From NCBI RefSeq assembly GCF_037479095.1, contig NZ_JBBGZW010000001.1:4154001-4218000 (forward strand): a stretch of DNA of 64,000 nucleotides, in the 5' to 3' direction. A model generated the notes under the pieces. That model saw nothing but the letters and a program-made list of their open reading frames with translations. It did no database searches and was not told where the DNA came from. Below are positions 17,581 to 25,000 of this stretch, in pieces; the stretch's first letter is position 1; every line of letters starts with the position of its first letter. This stretch comes from Pantoea nemavictus. Its GTDB lineage: Bacteria; Pseudomonadota; Gammaproteobacteria; Enterobacterales; Enterobacteriaceae. Position numbers and translations under genes: made by a program.

Positions 17581-17644
17581 AGTTTCCTCGCTGAAGCGTC
17601 TAAGAGTGGCGAATTATTGTTAGTAGGATGTGAGATCTCTTGGT

Positions 17645-17666
17645 GATACATGTATATACATGTATC
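17645..17666. promoter_or_regulatory. Perfect 22-bp palindrome upstream of the NCS1 permease gene
   Basis: GATACATGTAT and its exact mirror complement form an uninterrupted 22-bp palindrome, with core TGTATATACA. It ends 65 bases before the permease start (minus strand). Length and symmetry fit an operator for a GntR-like or similar dimeric regulator. No such regulator gene is adjacent. Confidence 0.55.
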
Positions 17667-17869
17667 GATACTGGCATGCAGAATGGAAACTTACAATATG
17701 CTCAGCCATTGGAAAATGTGATGACGCGGGCAAGGTTATGAAGTTTTGCGTGGTATTACGCGCAGGGAAAGTGCGTGAGTTTAATGACGCTGCTACGTGA
17801 ATTCTGGAAAAAGCGCAGGGGGATTATTACTGAGATTTCACGTAGCGTTGGCGGGATTGTCGCCTGAAA

Positions 17870-18151
17870 TTACTTGTCGCGACCCATCGTCCAGGGATTG
17901 GGCTCGGCATCATCGCTTTTATTAGCGGCGAAATCGTTCAGTGAATCCAGGTACAGCGCTTCCACTTCAGCGCGTGCCCACGGCGTGCGGCGCAAAAATT
18001 TCAGGCTTGATTTAACGCTGGGATCGCTTTTAAAGCAGTTGATATTAATCAGCTTAGCCAGTGCAGCCCAGCCATAATGGGCGACCAGCGCATTGATTTG
18101 CATCTCAAGCGTTACGCCGTGCAACGGGTCTTTAGAACGATGATCGTTCAT
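17870..18151 (-). CDS. VF530 family (DUF2132) small DNA-binding-fold protein
   Basis: 93 residues. The segment SKDPLHGVTLEMQINALVAHYGW...LININCFKSDPSVKSSLKFLRRTPWARAEVE is the VF530/DUF2132 signature: a compact helical fold named after a Vibrio fischeri protein whose structure suggested DNA binding. The usual family length is about 70-90 residues; here an acidic tail follows (NKSDDAEPNPW). The ATG at 18151 has aagga ahead. It is transcribed alone. Function has not been established for the family. Confidence 0.82.
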   Translation of the reverse strand: MNDHRSKDPLHGVTLEMQINALVAHYGWAALAKLININCFKSDPSVKSSLKFLRRTPWARAEVEALYLDSLNDFAANKSDDAEPNPWTMGRDK

Positions 18152-18287
18152 AGAAATTCCTTAAAAATGGTGACGGGGAAGGTTACAAGAAAGCCAGGCT
18201 AGCGGCAATGGGGCGATCTTCATTGCCGGTAATTCCACCTCAATGCTGTACACTTGTGGCTGCGAATTCACTAATGGACGATACGCT

Positions 18288-18596
18288 ATGAACGACAAGA
18301 AAATGATTTCCATCGATCAATTCAATCTCAATGAACGCGTGGCGGTAGAAGAGGTGATGCGCGGATTGGTAGAGAAGTATCGCCAGCGCACCGGCAAAGA
18401 GCCGGACGCCAAAAAAGAGAAAGAGTTCACGGCAGAAGCCCGGCAACAGGTTATGACCACGAAACTGGCAAAAGAGAAAGCCATCGCGGAAAAAGCCAAA
18501 AAAACGCCGACCCGCCGCAAGAAACCGGAATCGTTGAAAGAGAGCGAAGTCAGCGATTTCAACTGGAAAGCGTCAGTGATTAAAGGTCGCCGTTAA
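18288..18596 (+). CDS. Small basic lysine-rich protein of unknown function
   Basis: 102 residues when started at the ATG of 18288; the frame is open a little further upstream but without a better site. The protein is highly charged: an N-terminal helix-prone part (IDQFNLNERVAVEEVMRGLVEKY), then long runs of Lys, Glu and Ala likely to form a coiled or extended helix, and a C-terminal DFNWKASVIKGRR. The FxW...GRR ending recalls the DUF3811/YjbD group, but this is only a weak resemblance. No membrane or export signal. Convergent with the DUF1345 gene. Confidence 0.7.
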   Translation: MNDKKMISIDQFNLNERVAVEEVMRGLVEKYRQRTGKEPDAKKEKEFTAEARQQVMTTKLAKEKAIAEKAKKTPTRRKKPESLKESEVSDFNWKASVIKGRR

Positions 18597-18614
18597 TCCG
18601 CTGCTGTTGCTGGC

Positions 18615-19283
18615 TCAACTCAGCAATCCGGCACCCACGTTTACCGATAACCCCAATATCGCCAGATTGAAGATAAACGAGATGACCGATTGCAACAGCG
18701 TAATTTTGCGCATTTCCGTGGTGCCAGTAGCAACATCCGCTGTTTGCGACGCGACGGCGATGGTGAAGGCGAAGTAGATAAAATCCCAGTAGTCGGGATC
18801 GTCAGGCTTTTCCGGGAAGATCATCGGCGTGACGTCTTTGCTGCGATGCAGATAGTGATGATGGGCATAGTGCATTGCAAAGGAACTGGGCAGTAATGCC
18901 CATGACACAATCAGCGTCATCGCCGTCAGCAGTAAATGCAGCGCGCGCGGCGTTCCCGTGAGAGTGTGCAGGGATGAAAGCTCACTCAGAATCGCGACGA
19001 TACTGATCATACAAGCAAAAATCACCATGCCTAACACCAAAGCGGCGCTTTGGTCCTGTATTTTGGCAATGCGCTGAATATCTTTCCCCTCGGTGCGCAA
19101 CATGCGAAACCAGATAAAAAACAGATATAACCACGCCAAAGCATTCCAGCCAATTAACATGCGCTGCATCATGCCTAACTGCGCCGGAAGTGCAAAATAA
19201 CAAATGACGCCAGCAATAATTGAAATCAGTAGCCGCAAACGGGCGAACAGGTGAGTGGTTAATGAAGCGCTCATGCAGGTCAT
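18615..19283 (-). CDS. DUF1345 family inner-membrane protein
   Basis: 222 residues with about five transmembrane segments (LLISIIAGVICYFALPA, MLIGWNALAWLYLFFIW, ALVLGMVIFACMISIVAI, LLLTAMTLIVSWALL and a C-terminal helix). The family signature is FAMHYAHHHY followed by PDYWDFIYFAFTIAVASQTADV, with acidic and aromatic residues just before the penultimate helix. Related to two-pore channel-like folds by topology only; function unknown. Start at 19283 or at 19274 (MSAS): neither has a convincing ribosome site. Confidence 0.82.
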   Translation of the reverse strand: MTCMSASLTTHLFARLRLLISIIAGVICYFALPAQLGMMQRMLIGWNALAWLYLFFIWFRMLRTEGKDIQRIAKIQDQSAALVLGMVIFACMISIVAILSELSSLHTLTGTPRALHLLLTAMTLIVSWALLPSSFAMHYAHHHYLHRSKDVTPMIFPEKPDDPDYWDFIYFAFTIAVASQTADVATGTTEMRKITLLQSVISFIFNLAILGLSVNVGAGLLS

Positions 19284-19467
19284 CGTTCTGAAATGGTTGA
19301 TGATGTTAACTGTAGCTGAAGGCGCACCTTAGGGAGTGGCGGGCGAGATTTAAATGAATGACGGCGCTCCAGCGCTATATGCCAACCTAGCCTTACCACA
19401 AACCAATTCCCAATGAATAGTTTAAATAAATTTTCTAAAGGGTACCTTTAGTACCTTAATAATTATA

Positions 19468-19500
19468 TTTTCAAACCAAAAATTTGCTATGGTTTGAAAA
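19468..19500. promoter_or_regulatory. Inverted repeat in the abiE promoter region
   Basis: TTTTCAAACC (19468-19477) and GGTTTGAAAA (19491-19500) are exact complements with a 13-base spacer, ending 18 bases before the AbiEi-like start. AbiEi antitoxins studied in other bacteria repress their own operon by binding inverted repeats in this position. Further AT-rich sequence (TAATCT, TATAAA) just downstream could form the -10 region. Confidence 0.55.
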
Positions 19501-19518
19501 ATAATCTATAAAAGTATT

Positions 19519-20289
19519 ATGACTACCCTAAAACCATCAAAATTAAACCATCTGTTGAGCACCATTCCTGCTGGAGTGGTGCTTACCTCCGCGTGGCTGA
19601 TAGAGCAGGGATACAGCCTGGAGTTGCAGAAGCAGTACCGTAAAAGCCAGTGGTTTCAGTCAATTGGAACGGGCGCGGTGATACGCAAGGGCGACAGAGT
19701 TGACTACCTTGGCGGACTCTATGCTCTACAGTCACAGCTGGGAATGGCAATCCATCCTGCTGCCAAAACGGCACTTGCTCTCCAGGGCAAATCACATTAT
19801 CTAGGCCTGAATGAAAATCGCGTGATGCTTTTCGGTCCGCCTGGGGAGAAGCTGCCCAAATGGTATGAGAGTTATGACTGGAGTATGCAAATAGACTGCA
19901 AGTCGTCGGGTTTTCTACCTCCGAACCTCGGACTGATTGAGATGGAGCATAAGTCATTCAAAGTAAGGGTATCGAGCCCGGCTCGAGCCATTATGGAATG
20001 CCTTTATCTGGCACCCGATCACCAGCCGTTGATGGAAGTCTTCGAGCTGATGGAGGGCTTAAATAATTTGCGGCCACTCACCGTGCAAAAGCTGCTTGAA
20101 AGCTGCACGTCGATAAAAGTAAAAAGGCTCTTCCTCTATATGGCAGAAAAAGCCGGTCATGACTGGTTCAGCTTTCTGAAAACCGAAAATATTAACCTGG
20201 GAAGTGGTAAAAGAGTCATCGTTCCAGGCGGTAGTTTGAGTAATAAATATCAGATAACCATTCCAAAGGAACTGGAGTCAGGCCAATGA
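19519..20289 (+). CDS. Type IV toxin-antitoxin system antitoxin, AbiEi family
   Basis: 256 residues. The N-terminal part (residues 1-85: HLLSTIPAGVVLTSAWLIEQGYS, then QKQYRKSQWFQSIGTGAVIRKGD and YLGGLYALQSQLGM) is the winged-helix region of AbiEi-like proteins that begin directly with the DNA-binding domain. The C-terminal part (SPARAIMECLYLAPDH, LMEGLNNLRPLTVQKLLESC) is the domain that neutralises the toxin in this family. It overlaps the toxin gene by four bases. In characterised systems AbiEi does not bind the toxin, but counteracts its nucleotidyl transfer activity and autoregulates. Base composition is more AT-rich than the flanks, consistent with horizontal arrival. Confidence 0.85.
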   Translation: MTTLKPSKLNHLLSTIPAGVVLTSAWLIEQGYSLELQKQYRKSQWFQSIGTGAVIRKGDRVDYLGGLYALQSQLGMAIHPAAKTALALQGKSHYLGLNENRVMLFGPPGEKLPKWYESYDWSMQIDCKSSGFLPPNLGLIEMEHKSFKVRVSSPARAIMECLYLAPDHQPLMEVFELMEGLNNLRPLTVQKLLESCTSIKVKRLFLYMAEKAGHDWFSFLKTENINLGSGKRVIVPGGSLSNKYQITIPKELESGQ

Positions 20290-21185
20290 AGGATACCTAC
20301 AGAAAACAAGTCCAGCTGCTGCTGGATGTGCTGCCGGAAGTCGCTAAAGAAGCGTGCTTTGCGATGCATGGCGGCACCGCGATCAATTTGTTCTACCGTG
20401 ACATGCCAAGGCTTTCGGTTGATATCGACCTTACCTATGTACCTATTGTCGAACGTGCTGAAAGTCTGGCAGGTATAAATCAGGCATTGCAACGCGTACA
20501 GAGAAACATTCAGGTACTGAGAGGCAGCATACAAGTTCAGCACCGGGCAGATGTCTGCAAATTGCAGGTGACAGAAAATGATGTGCTGATCAAACTTGAG
20601 GTCAACATGGTTGGCAGGGGGCTGATCGCCGAGCCAGTGAAAATGCCATTGTGCGAACTGGCACAGGAGACATTTGACGCTTTCTGTTCGATCCGGGTGG
20701 TATCAAAATCCCAGCTTTACGGCGGTAAGCTCTGTGCGGCACTCGATAGACAGCATCCGCGCGATTTATTTGACGTAAAACTGATGCTTGAAAGCGAAGG
20801 CTTCAATGATGAGATAAAACGCGGTCTTATTTATGGCTTGGCCAGCAGCACGCGACCAATGCATGAAATGTTGGATCCTCATTTGCAGGATCAACGCAGT
20901 GCCTTTGAAAACCAGTTTATAGGCATGAGTAATATTCCATTTAGCTATGTAGATTATGAACATACGAGAGACGAGCTCATCAGGATAATACGCAAGAGTC
21001 TGACACCTGAAGACAAATCATTTCTTCTGCGTTTCAATCGTCTGGAACCTGACTGGACGCTTTATAACTTCCAGGATTTCCCATCAGTGAAATGGAAACT
21101 GTTTAACCTGGAAAGTTTCCAGAAGAAAAAACCGGCAGAATGGCAGGCTCATATCGATAAACTGGAAGTGGCATTCAGGCTATAA
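20286..21185 (+). CDS. Type IV toxin-antitoxin system toxin, AbiEii/AbiGii nucleotidyltransferase
   Basis: 299 residues. The nucleotidyltransferase signature is intact: GGTA at 29-32 and DIDL at 46-49 (Asp46 and Asp48 as metal ligands), with IKLEVN near residue 100 supplying a further acidic position. QLYGGKLCAALDRQHPRDLFDV (about 144-165) is the conserved middle motif containing the essential Lys and Asp. Known AbiEii toxins transfer nucleotides (GTP-linked or to tRNA) and arrest growth, providing abortive infection against phage. It starts inside the antitoxin gene (ATGA overlap). All hallmark residues are present, so the system is probably functional. Confidence 0.87.
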   Translation: MKDTYRKQVQLLLDVLPEVAKEACFAMHGGTAINLFYRDMPRLSVDIDLTYVPIVERAESLAGINQALQRVQRNIQVLRGSIQVQHRADVCKLQVTENDVLIKLEVNMVGRGLIAEPVKMPLCELAQETFDAFCSIRVVSKSQLYGGKLCAALDRQHPRDLFDVKLMLESEGFNDEIKRGLIYGLASSTRPMHEMLDPHLQDQRSAFENQFIGMSNIPFSYVDYEHTRDELIRIIRKSLTPEDKSFLLRFNRLEPDWTLYNFQDFPSVKWKLFNLESFQKKKPAEWQAHIDKLEVAFRL

Positions 21186-21355
21186 ATAGCGTATTTCCTG
21201 CACCAGGCGGCAACCGCCGCACGTCGCAGCGGATTCAGTTTTACAAAACAATATTTTTCTCTTAACCTGACCAACGCATGTTGATTTTGCGAGACAGAAC
21301 AACACCATTGCTAACGCGCTCATGCCTGGGAAACAGTGACAATACAGAGATCTTG

Positions 21356-21637
21356 ATGAATAGAAGTTACGATGAACTGATGAAAGACAGAATGATTGGC
21401 GAGGCTCTTCTGGCGCTTTTAGAAGATGGCATTGCGATATCGCCTGTGGCACTCATTGCAAAACTCGAGTTTATGGCGGAAACAGAAGAAGAAAGTTACA
21501 AGAAGGCGGCCTGTCAATACGCGTTGACGGAGATAAGAAGCCATAGCGTCAGGACAAACAAGTTGAGTATTGAGCGGGATTTCGGTGATGCTACGTTTAG
21601 TCATCAAAACTATGCTCGGGATGATAAAAAGCACTGA
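21356..21637 (+). CDS. Small YcgZ/YmgA/AriR-like regulator candidate
   Basis: 93 residues from ATG 21356 (the frame opens earlier at 21278 without a good start). The core, GEALLALLEDGIAISPVALIAKLEFM followed by EEESYKKAACQYALTEI, has the pattern of the short two-helix YcgZ/YmgA/AriR family: a first helix, a turn with small polar residues, then a second helix with alternating Leu/Ile. In E. coli such proteins are connectors affecting Rcs signalling and biofilm formation. The C-terminus is longer than usual and polar. Convergent with a second family member at 21763-21963. Assignment is by pattern only. Confidence 0.5.
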   Translation: MNRSYDELMKDRMIGEALLALLEDGIAISPVALIAKLEFMAETEEESYKKAACQYALTEIRSHSVRTNKLSIERDFGDATFSHQNYARDDKKH

Positions 21638-21762
21638 TTTAAGGCTCTGCTTTAACTCATATGCCAACGCTTTTGTTGATTGTAATACCAATTCAGTGAA
21701 CAGCAGGAATAGGGCAAAGGGCACACCTCGTGAGGTATCGACGCATTGCTCAACGCCTTTTA

Positions 21763-21963
21763 TTAGCTCATCTTTTCCGCGATTTTGCCCATGGCGTCAA
21801 CATAACCACTTTTGAGCTGAATCGGCGCTTGTTCTTCATGATGTTTCAAAAGCGCGGTGATCAGGTCAATTTGCAAAGGTTGATCGGATTTAAGCAAGCA
21901 TGAGACTGCATGACCTATTACCGCATGAATGTCATCCATATTTTCTGATTTATCAAATGACAT
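21763..21963 (-). CDS. AriR/YmgB-like small biofilm regulator
   Basis: 66 residues starting at the ATG of 21963, which has aggag ahead; the longer frame to 21981 lacks a site. The sequence MDDIHAVIGHAVSCLLKSDQP...ITALLKHHEEQA...YVDAMGKIAEKM fits the AriR (YmgB) helix-turn-helix-dimer family in length and hydrophobic spacing. E. coli AriR influences acid resistance and biofilm through the Rcs pathway. Transcribed alone; the OhrR-type gene follows downstream on the same strand but far upstream in transcription order. Moderate confidence in family, no direct evidence of role. Confidence 0.6.
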   Translation of the reverse strand: MSFDKSENMDDIHAVIGHAVSCLLKSDQPLQIDLITALLKHHEEQAPIQLKSGYVDAMGKIAEKMS

Positions 21964-22051
21964 AAAAACTCCTGAGTTCATTAGCTGATAAAATTACAGC
22001 CTGTTCCAAAATAGTTAGGTGAATGAATGACTTCCCTATGCTCAAAGCCCG

Positions 22052-22534
22052 TCAGGGGAGTGCCCTAATAAGTTTTTTACGCAACTCGGCAACTCTCACG
22101 GTCAAATCCGCCAGTTCCTCATAAGGTGTATCCATCACTGACACCATGTCGGCGGGAACGCCGGCAGCCTCAATTTTCAATTGTTGACCCTGCGCGGTAA
22201 CAGAAATCAGTACTCTGCGCTCATCGCGTCCCACATCTCGCGTTCTGCAGATCACGCCGCTCTGCTCAAGCCGTTTTAACAATTGGCTGAGTGTTCCTGA
22301 ATCGAGCTGAACGCGTGCGCCTAGATCTGAAACCGTGACATTATCTTTTTCCCACAGCGCGAGCATCACCAGATATTGGGGATATGTCAGGCCAAGGGGC
22401 TTTAGTCTTGATTGATAAAGTTTAGTCATCGCAAGGGATGCGGAATAAAGTGCAAAGCACAGAAACTGATCGACGGTAACCGGTGCTTCATTTTCTGGGC
22501 CTGTACAGCACACTTCATCGTTTAACTCTTTCAT
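22052..22534 (-). CDS. MarR-family regulator, OhrR type
   Basis: 160 residues. Winged helix-turn-helix with recognition region VSDLGARVQLDSGTLSQLLKRLEQSG and wing VGRDERRVLISVT. The N-terminal FLCFALYSASLAMTKLYQSRLKPLGLTYPQYLVML is the OhrR signature, with Cys26 at the peroxide-sensing position and Tyr residues nearby. OhrR represses the organic hydroperoxide resistance gene ohr until its Cys is oxidised. No ohr gene is adjacent. An imperfect palindrome suitable for it lies at 22682-22701, facing toward a degraded transposase. Two extra Cys (9 and 10) in the N-terminal extension are unusual. Confidence 0.8.
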   Translation of the reverse strand: MKELNDEVCCTGPENEAPVTVDQFLCFALYSASLAMTKLYQSRLKPLGLTYPQYLVMLALWEKDNVTVSDLGARVQLDSGTLSQLLKRLEQSGVICRTRDVGRDERRVLISVTAQGQQLKIEAAGVPADMVSVMDTPYEELADLTVRVAELRKKLIRALP

Positions 22535-22681
22535 ATCACCACTAATTCTCGACCGGGGCAGCTCCCGTAGAAACCACGAAGATCCCCAGCACTCTGATTA
22601 CGTATCACTCTTTTTACGACAGGCACAAAGGAAAACAGACGATAAAAGCCTTCCCATTGGCGCCAAGTATATTGACATAAA

Positions 22682-22701
22682 TTAGATTGAAGTCAATTTA
22701 A
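22682..22701. promoter_or_regulatory. Imperfect palindrome, possible OhrR operator
   Basis: TTAGATTGA-AG-TCAATTTAA: the core ATTGA/TCAAT is exact and the outer bases mostly pair. It also overlaps a wider repeat ATTGAC (22671-22676) with GTCAAT (22692-22697). It lies about 150 bases upstream of the OhrR-type start, so it more likely served a rightward gene that is no longer present. Confidence 0.4.
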
Positions 22702-22830
22702 ATCGGAAGGGGCTTTTGGCGTGGATTAGGGTTATTAATCAGGTATTTACCATGGTTTGCTTTAATTTCATGTTGTCTGACTGAGAGGATGTCCGGCTGA
22801 AAAATCCGTATGGCGTTGAGCGTGCCGCGT

Positions 22831-23166
22831 TCAGAGTTTGGTGGCGGCATAATATCTCAAACGGAACGGTGTAAAACCGTGACGCGGCTGGAGCGTTTTT
22901 GCGGCAAGTGTGGGCGCGAAACCGACGTAATTTTCGCGTAGCAGCGTCAGTATCTGGCAGCGCAATGCATCACCAATCCGGTGCGTGCCAGGTTTACCGC
23001 GACGCGCATTCGTCAGCCCGGCAGCGCCGGACTCGCGATAGCGATTCATCAGCCGCTGAATCTGACGTTCAGTAAGCTGTAACTGTGAAGCAGCATCACA
23101 ACGACGCAGGCGTTTTTCGATAACAGCCTGAATCACGGGAAGACGGTGAAGTTCTTTGTTCGACAT
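22831..23166 (-). pseudogene. Truncated ISNCY/ISKpn21-like transposase, N-terminal remnant
   Basis: From ATG 23166 the frame encodes a transposase N-terminus: MSNKELHRLPVIQAVIEKRL, then LTERQIQRLMNRYRESGAAGL and GKPGTHRIGDALRCQILTLLRENY, a helix-turn-helix region matching ISNCY (IS1202/ISKpn21-type) transposases. After about residue 90 the homology breaks (AAKTLQPRHGFTPF) and the frame ends near residue 110, whereas full proteins exceed 400 residues and carry a DDE catalytic core. So the catalytic part is gone. A 24-bp-spaced direct repeat just upstream probably marks the remaining element end. Confidence 0.75.
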
Positions 23167-23222
23167 GGTCACCAGCATCAGCAGAGATCTGCCAGAAAAG
23201 GTGGCAAACGCGCCGTATCTGG

Positions 23223-23256
23223 GTGACATTATGAACTAGCTAAAAAGTGACATTAT
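23223..23256. repeat. Two direct GTGACATTAT repeats at the IS remnant's end
   Basis: GTGACATTAT occurs at 23223-23232 and again at 23247-23256, followed in both cases by a similar base pattern. They lie immediately upstream of the transposase remnant start. This is the pattern expected of transposase-binding repeats inside an insertion sequence end. Confidence 0.5.
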
Positions 23257-23637
23257 CAAATAGCACCTACAATCTAAGTGCGCATAATCATGATTATGTT
23301 AAATGAGATATGCCAATGCGCACTCAGGCCCAACAAACCTTACCTCCTGCCCTTAACGACGCCTGCCAACTTTCGCCGCGCTGAAAAATAGATTGAATAA
23401 ATTCGGCTCGATAAGTGTTTACTCTTCATACGCCGAACCATCGCTGGGTAAAGGACAATTCAGAACTTTTAGCGTGTTATTTATGACAAAGAAGTTAACG
23501 CTCGTCTAATCTCGGCCAGTAATGCGCGCCCTGCTTCGCCGATCTCGTTGGATTTGGCGTGTTTGTATTTTTAGTCTGGATTTTGGGTAATCAAAATAAC
23601 CGGGGGATGTTCAAAGGCAGGTAATAATCAGAACTCT
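23257..23637. other. Non-coding stretch with possible gene debris
   Basis: No credible complete gene. An ATG at about 23317 opens 22 codons (MRTQAQQTLPPALN...) before a stop. On the minus strand a short open tail ends at about 23481 (…EAGRALLAEIRRALTS), resembling the C-terminus of a protein I cannot name. Together with the adjacent transposase remnant this looks like a scar of deleted genes. Confidence 0.4.
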
Positions 23638-23668
23638 GATTCGCTGCCGCTAAATAAGGCAGCGAATC
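23638..23668 (-). terminator. Hairpin downstream of osmB
   Basis: GATTCGCTGCC (23638-23648) and GGCAGCGAATC (23658-23668) are exact 11-bp complements with a 9-base loop, starting 15 bases after the osmB stop on the minus strand. GC content of the stem is fair, but the following bases are only moderately T-rich. Confidence 0.55.
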
Positions 23669-23683
23669 TCAATGGCAAGAAAA

Positions 23684-23893
23684 TTAACGGCTCACTTCAT
23701 GTCCGATTAAGCCACCAATCGCCGCGCCGCCCAGCGTGCCGAAGGTGCTGCCGCCGGTTAATACCGCACCGCCTACGGCACCGACACCGGCACCAATCGC
23801 GGTGTTTCTGCCACGATGAGACATGCCGCAAGCGGTCACCGAAAACATCACCAACATAACCATAGCAATTTTACAGCTGCGTTTTAAAAGCAT
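23684..23893 (-). CDS. osmB: Osmotically inducible lipoprotein OsmB
   Basis: 69 residues with a lipoprotein signal: hydrophobic MVMLVMFSVTAC, where the lipobox Cys is at about residue 22. The mature part is a glycine-zipper: RNTAIGAGVGAVGGAVLTGG then GTLGGAAIGGLIGHEVSR, nearly identical in pattern to E. coli OsmB. The ATG at 23893 is chosen over 23911 because gtgagg lies just ahead and it gives the family length (72 in E. coli). OsmB is an outer-membrane-anchored lipoprotein induced by osmotic stress and stationary phase. Its exact function is unclear. Confidence 0.88.
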   Translation of the reverse strand: MLLKRSCKIAMVMLVMFSVTACGMSHRGRNTAIGAGVGAVGGAVLTGGSTFGTLGGAAIGGLIGHEVSR

Positions 23894-24052
23894 ACAAAGC
23901 CTCACTGCCATTATTTTATGGCATGCAAAAGTGTTTATTTGATTGTTGTTAAAATACCCAATCTGTTGTGACTGGCACTGCTCGTCGGCGTGAATTTAAG
24001 GGGTTTTCAGACGCTGCGGAAGGTAAAAATTCCTATTTGAAGCTGGCACTAG

Positions 24053-24081
24053 CAAAGCGGCTTAAGCGGAGCCGCTTTGCT
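24053..24081. terminator. Perfect 11-bp hairpin at the 3' end of the DUF1275 gene
   Basis: GCAAAGCGGCT (24053-24063) and AGCCGCTTTGC (24071-24081) pair exactly around a 7-base loop, 14 bases past the stop of the minus-strand gene at 24095. No long T-run is visible. Confidence 0.5.
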
Positions 24082-24094
24082 CTTCATCACCAGG

Positions 24095-24826
24095 TTATGC
24101 CGCCGTGCGCTTTACCCGCACCACCGTTCTCACCATCGCCAGCGTGGCGACTATCAACAGAATGGCACCAACCATCGCCATGGCTTTAAAGCCGAGATGT
24201 TTGAACATCATCAAACCGACAATCCCACCGATCAGGAAGGAGAAAATGGTGGTCAGATGCGTCCACAGCTGGCGCTTCTGCCCGGATACGTTTTTCGACG
24301 GATCGCGACGAAACAGCGCCGCTATGACCGAAGCCAGAGAAATCCCGGCATCGGTTAAGGTGCCGGTAATATGGGTTGAGCGTACGCGGCCATTGGATAA
24401 TTGCGTTGATGTTGAATTATGTATGCCCATCAGGAAGCCCAGAATGACAATAACTTCGCGATTATTGGCCGATGAATAAAAGAACATTTCAAACAGCGAT
24501 AATAATATTAATGCCAGCCCTTCCACCCAGAGAATCTGGCAGAAAATAATCCGGTTGCCATTGGCCAATCCGCTAATCACCACCATTCTGGCGGTGACCG
24601 CGCCACAAACAAAAGCAAACAGAATGGTAGCTAAAAAGGTGATGTCGCGGAAATTAACGTTCGACACTTCACTGGATAATTGTGAGGTATTGCCTGACAT
24701 GTGTGAGGGGAAAAAACCAAATGCCCCGAGGGCGATCGCATTGAGCACTCCAGCGGCGGTGGCTAACCACATCGCCAGATTGCGATCCTCATCATGCGTG
24801 CGCGTACGTTTAAGTTTAATCAGCAT
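24095..24826 (-). CDS. YoaK/DUF1275 family membrane protein
   Basis: 243 residues from ATG 24826 (upstream in-frame ATGs at 24841 and 24883 lack ribosome sites; gggg precedes this one). About six hydrophobic segments. The DUF1275 signature is the N-terminal WLATAAGVLNAIALGAFGFFPSHMSGNTSQLS and the later GFLMGIHNSTSTQLSNGRVRSTHITGTLTD, conserved in E. coli YoaK. The family is predicted to be membrane transport-related but no substrate is established. A hairpin follows the gene. Confidence 0.82.
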   Translation of the reverse strand: MLIKLKRTRTHDEDRNLAMWLATAAGVLNAIALGAFGFFPSHMSGNTSQLSSEVSNVNFRDITFLATILFAFVCGAVTARMVVISGLANGNRIIFCQILWVEGLALILLSLFEMFFYSSANNREVIVILGFLMGIHNSTSTQLSNGRVRSTHITGTLTDAGISLASVIAALFRRDPSKNVSGQKRQLWTHLTTIFSFLIGGIVGLMMFKHLGFKAMAMVGAILLIVATLAMVRTVVRVKRTAA

Positions 24827-25000
24827 CAGATACCCCATCATTCTGAAATTTGGCCGAATAGTAAACGTAGAGCAAATTGGCAATATAATGACCAGGAAAC
24901 CCCTGAATAATTAACAAGAGTGTTAAAGAAACTAAAAAAAGCAATTAAGTCTCGATATATTTAAATAAATGTAAAGAGACGCAGCGTGATAATGCATTGC

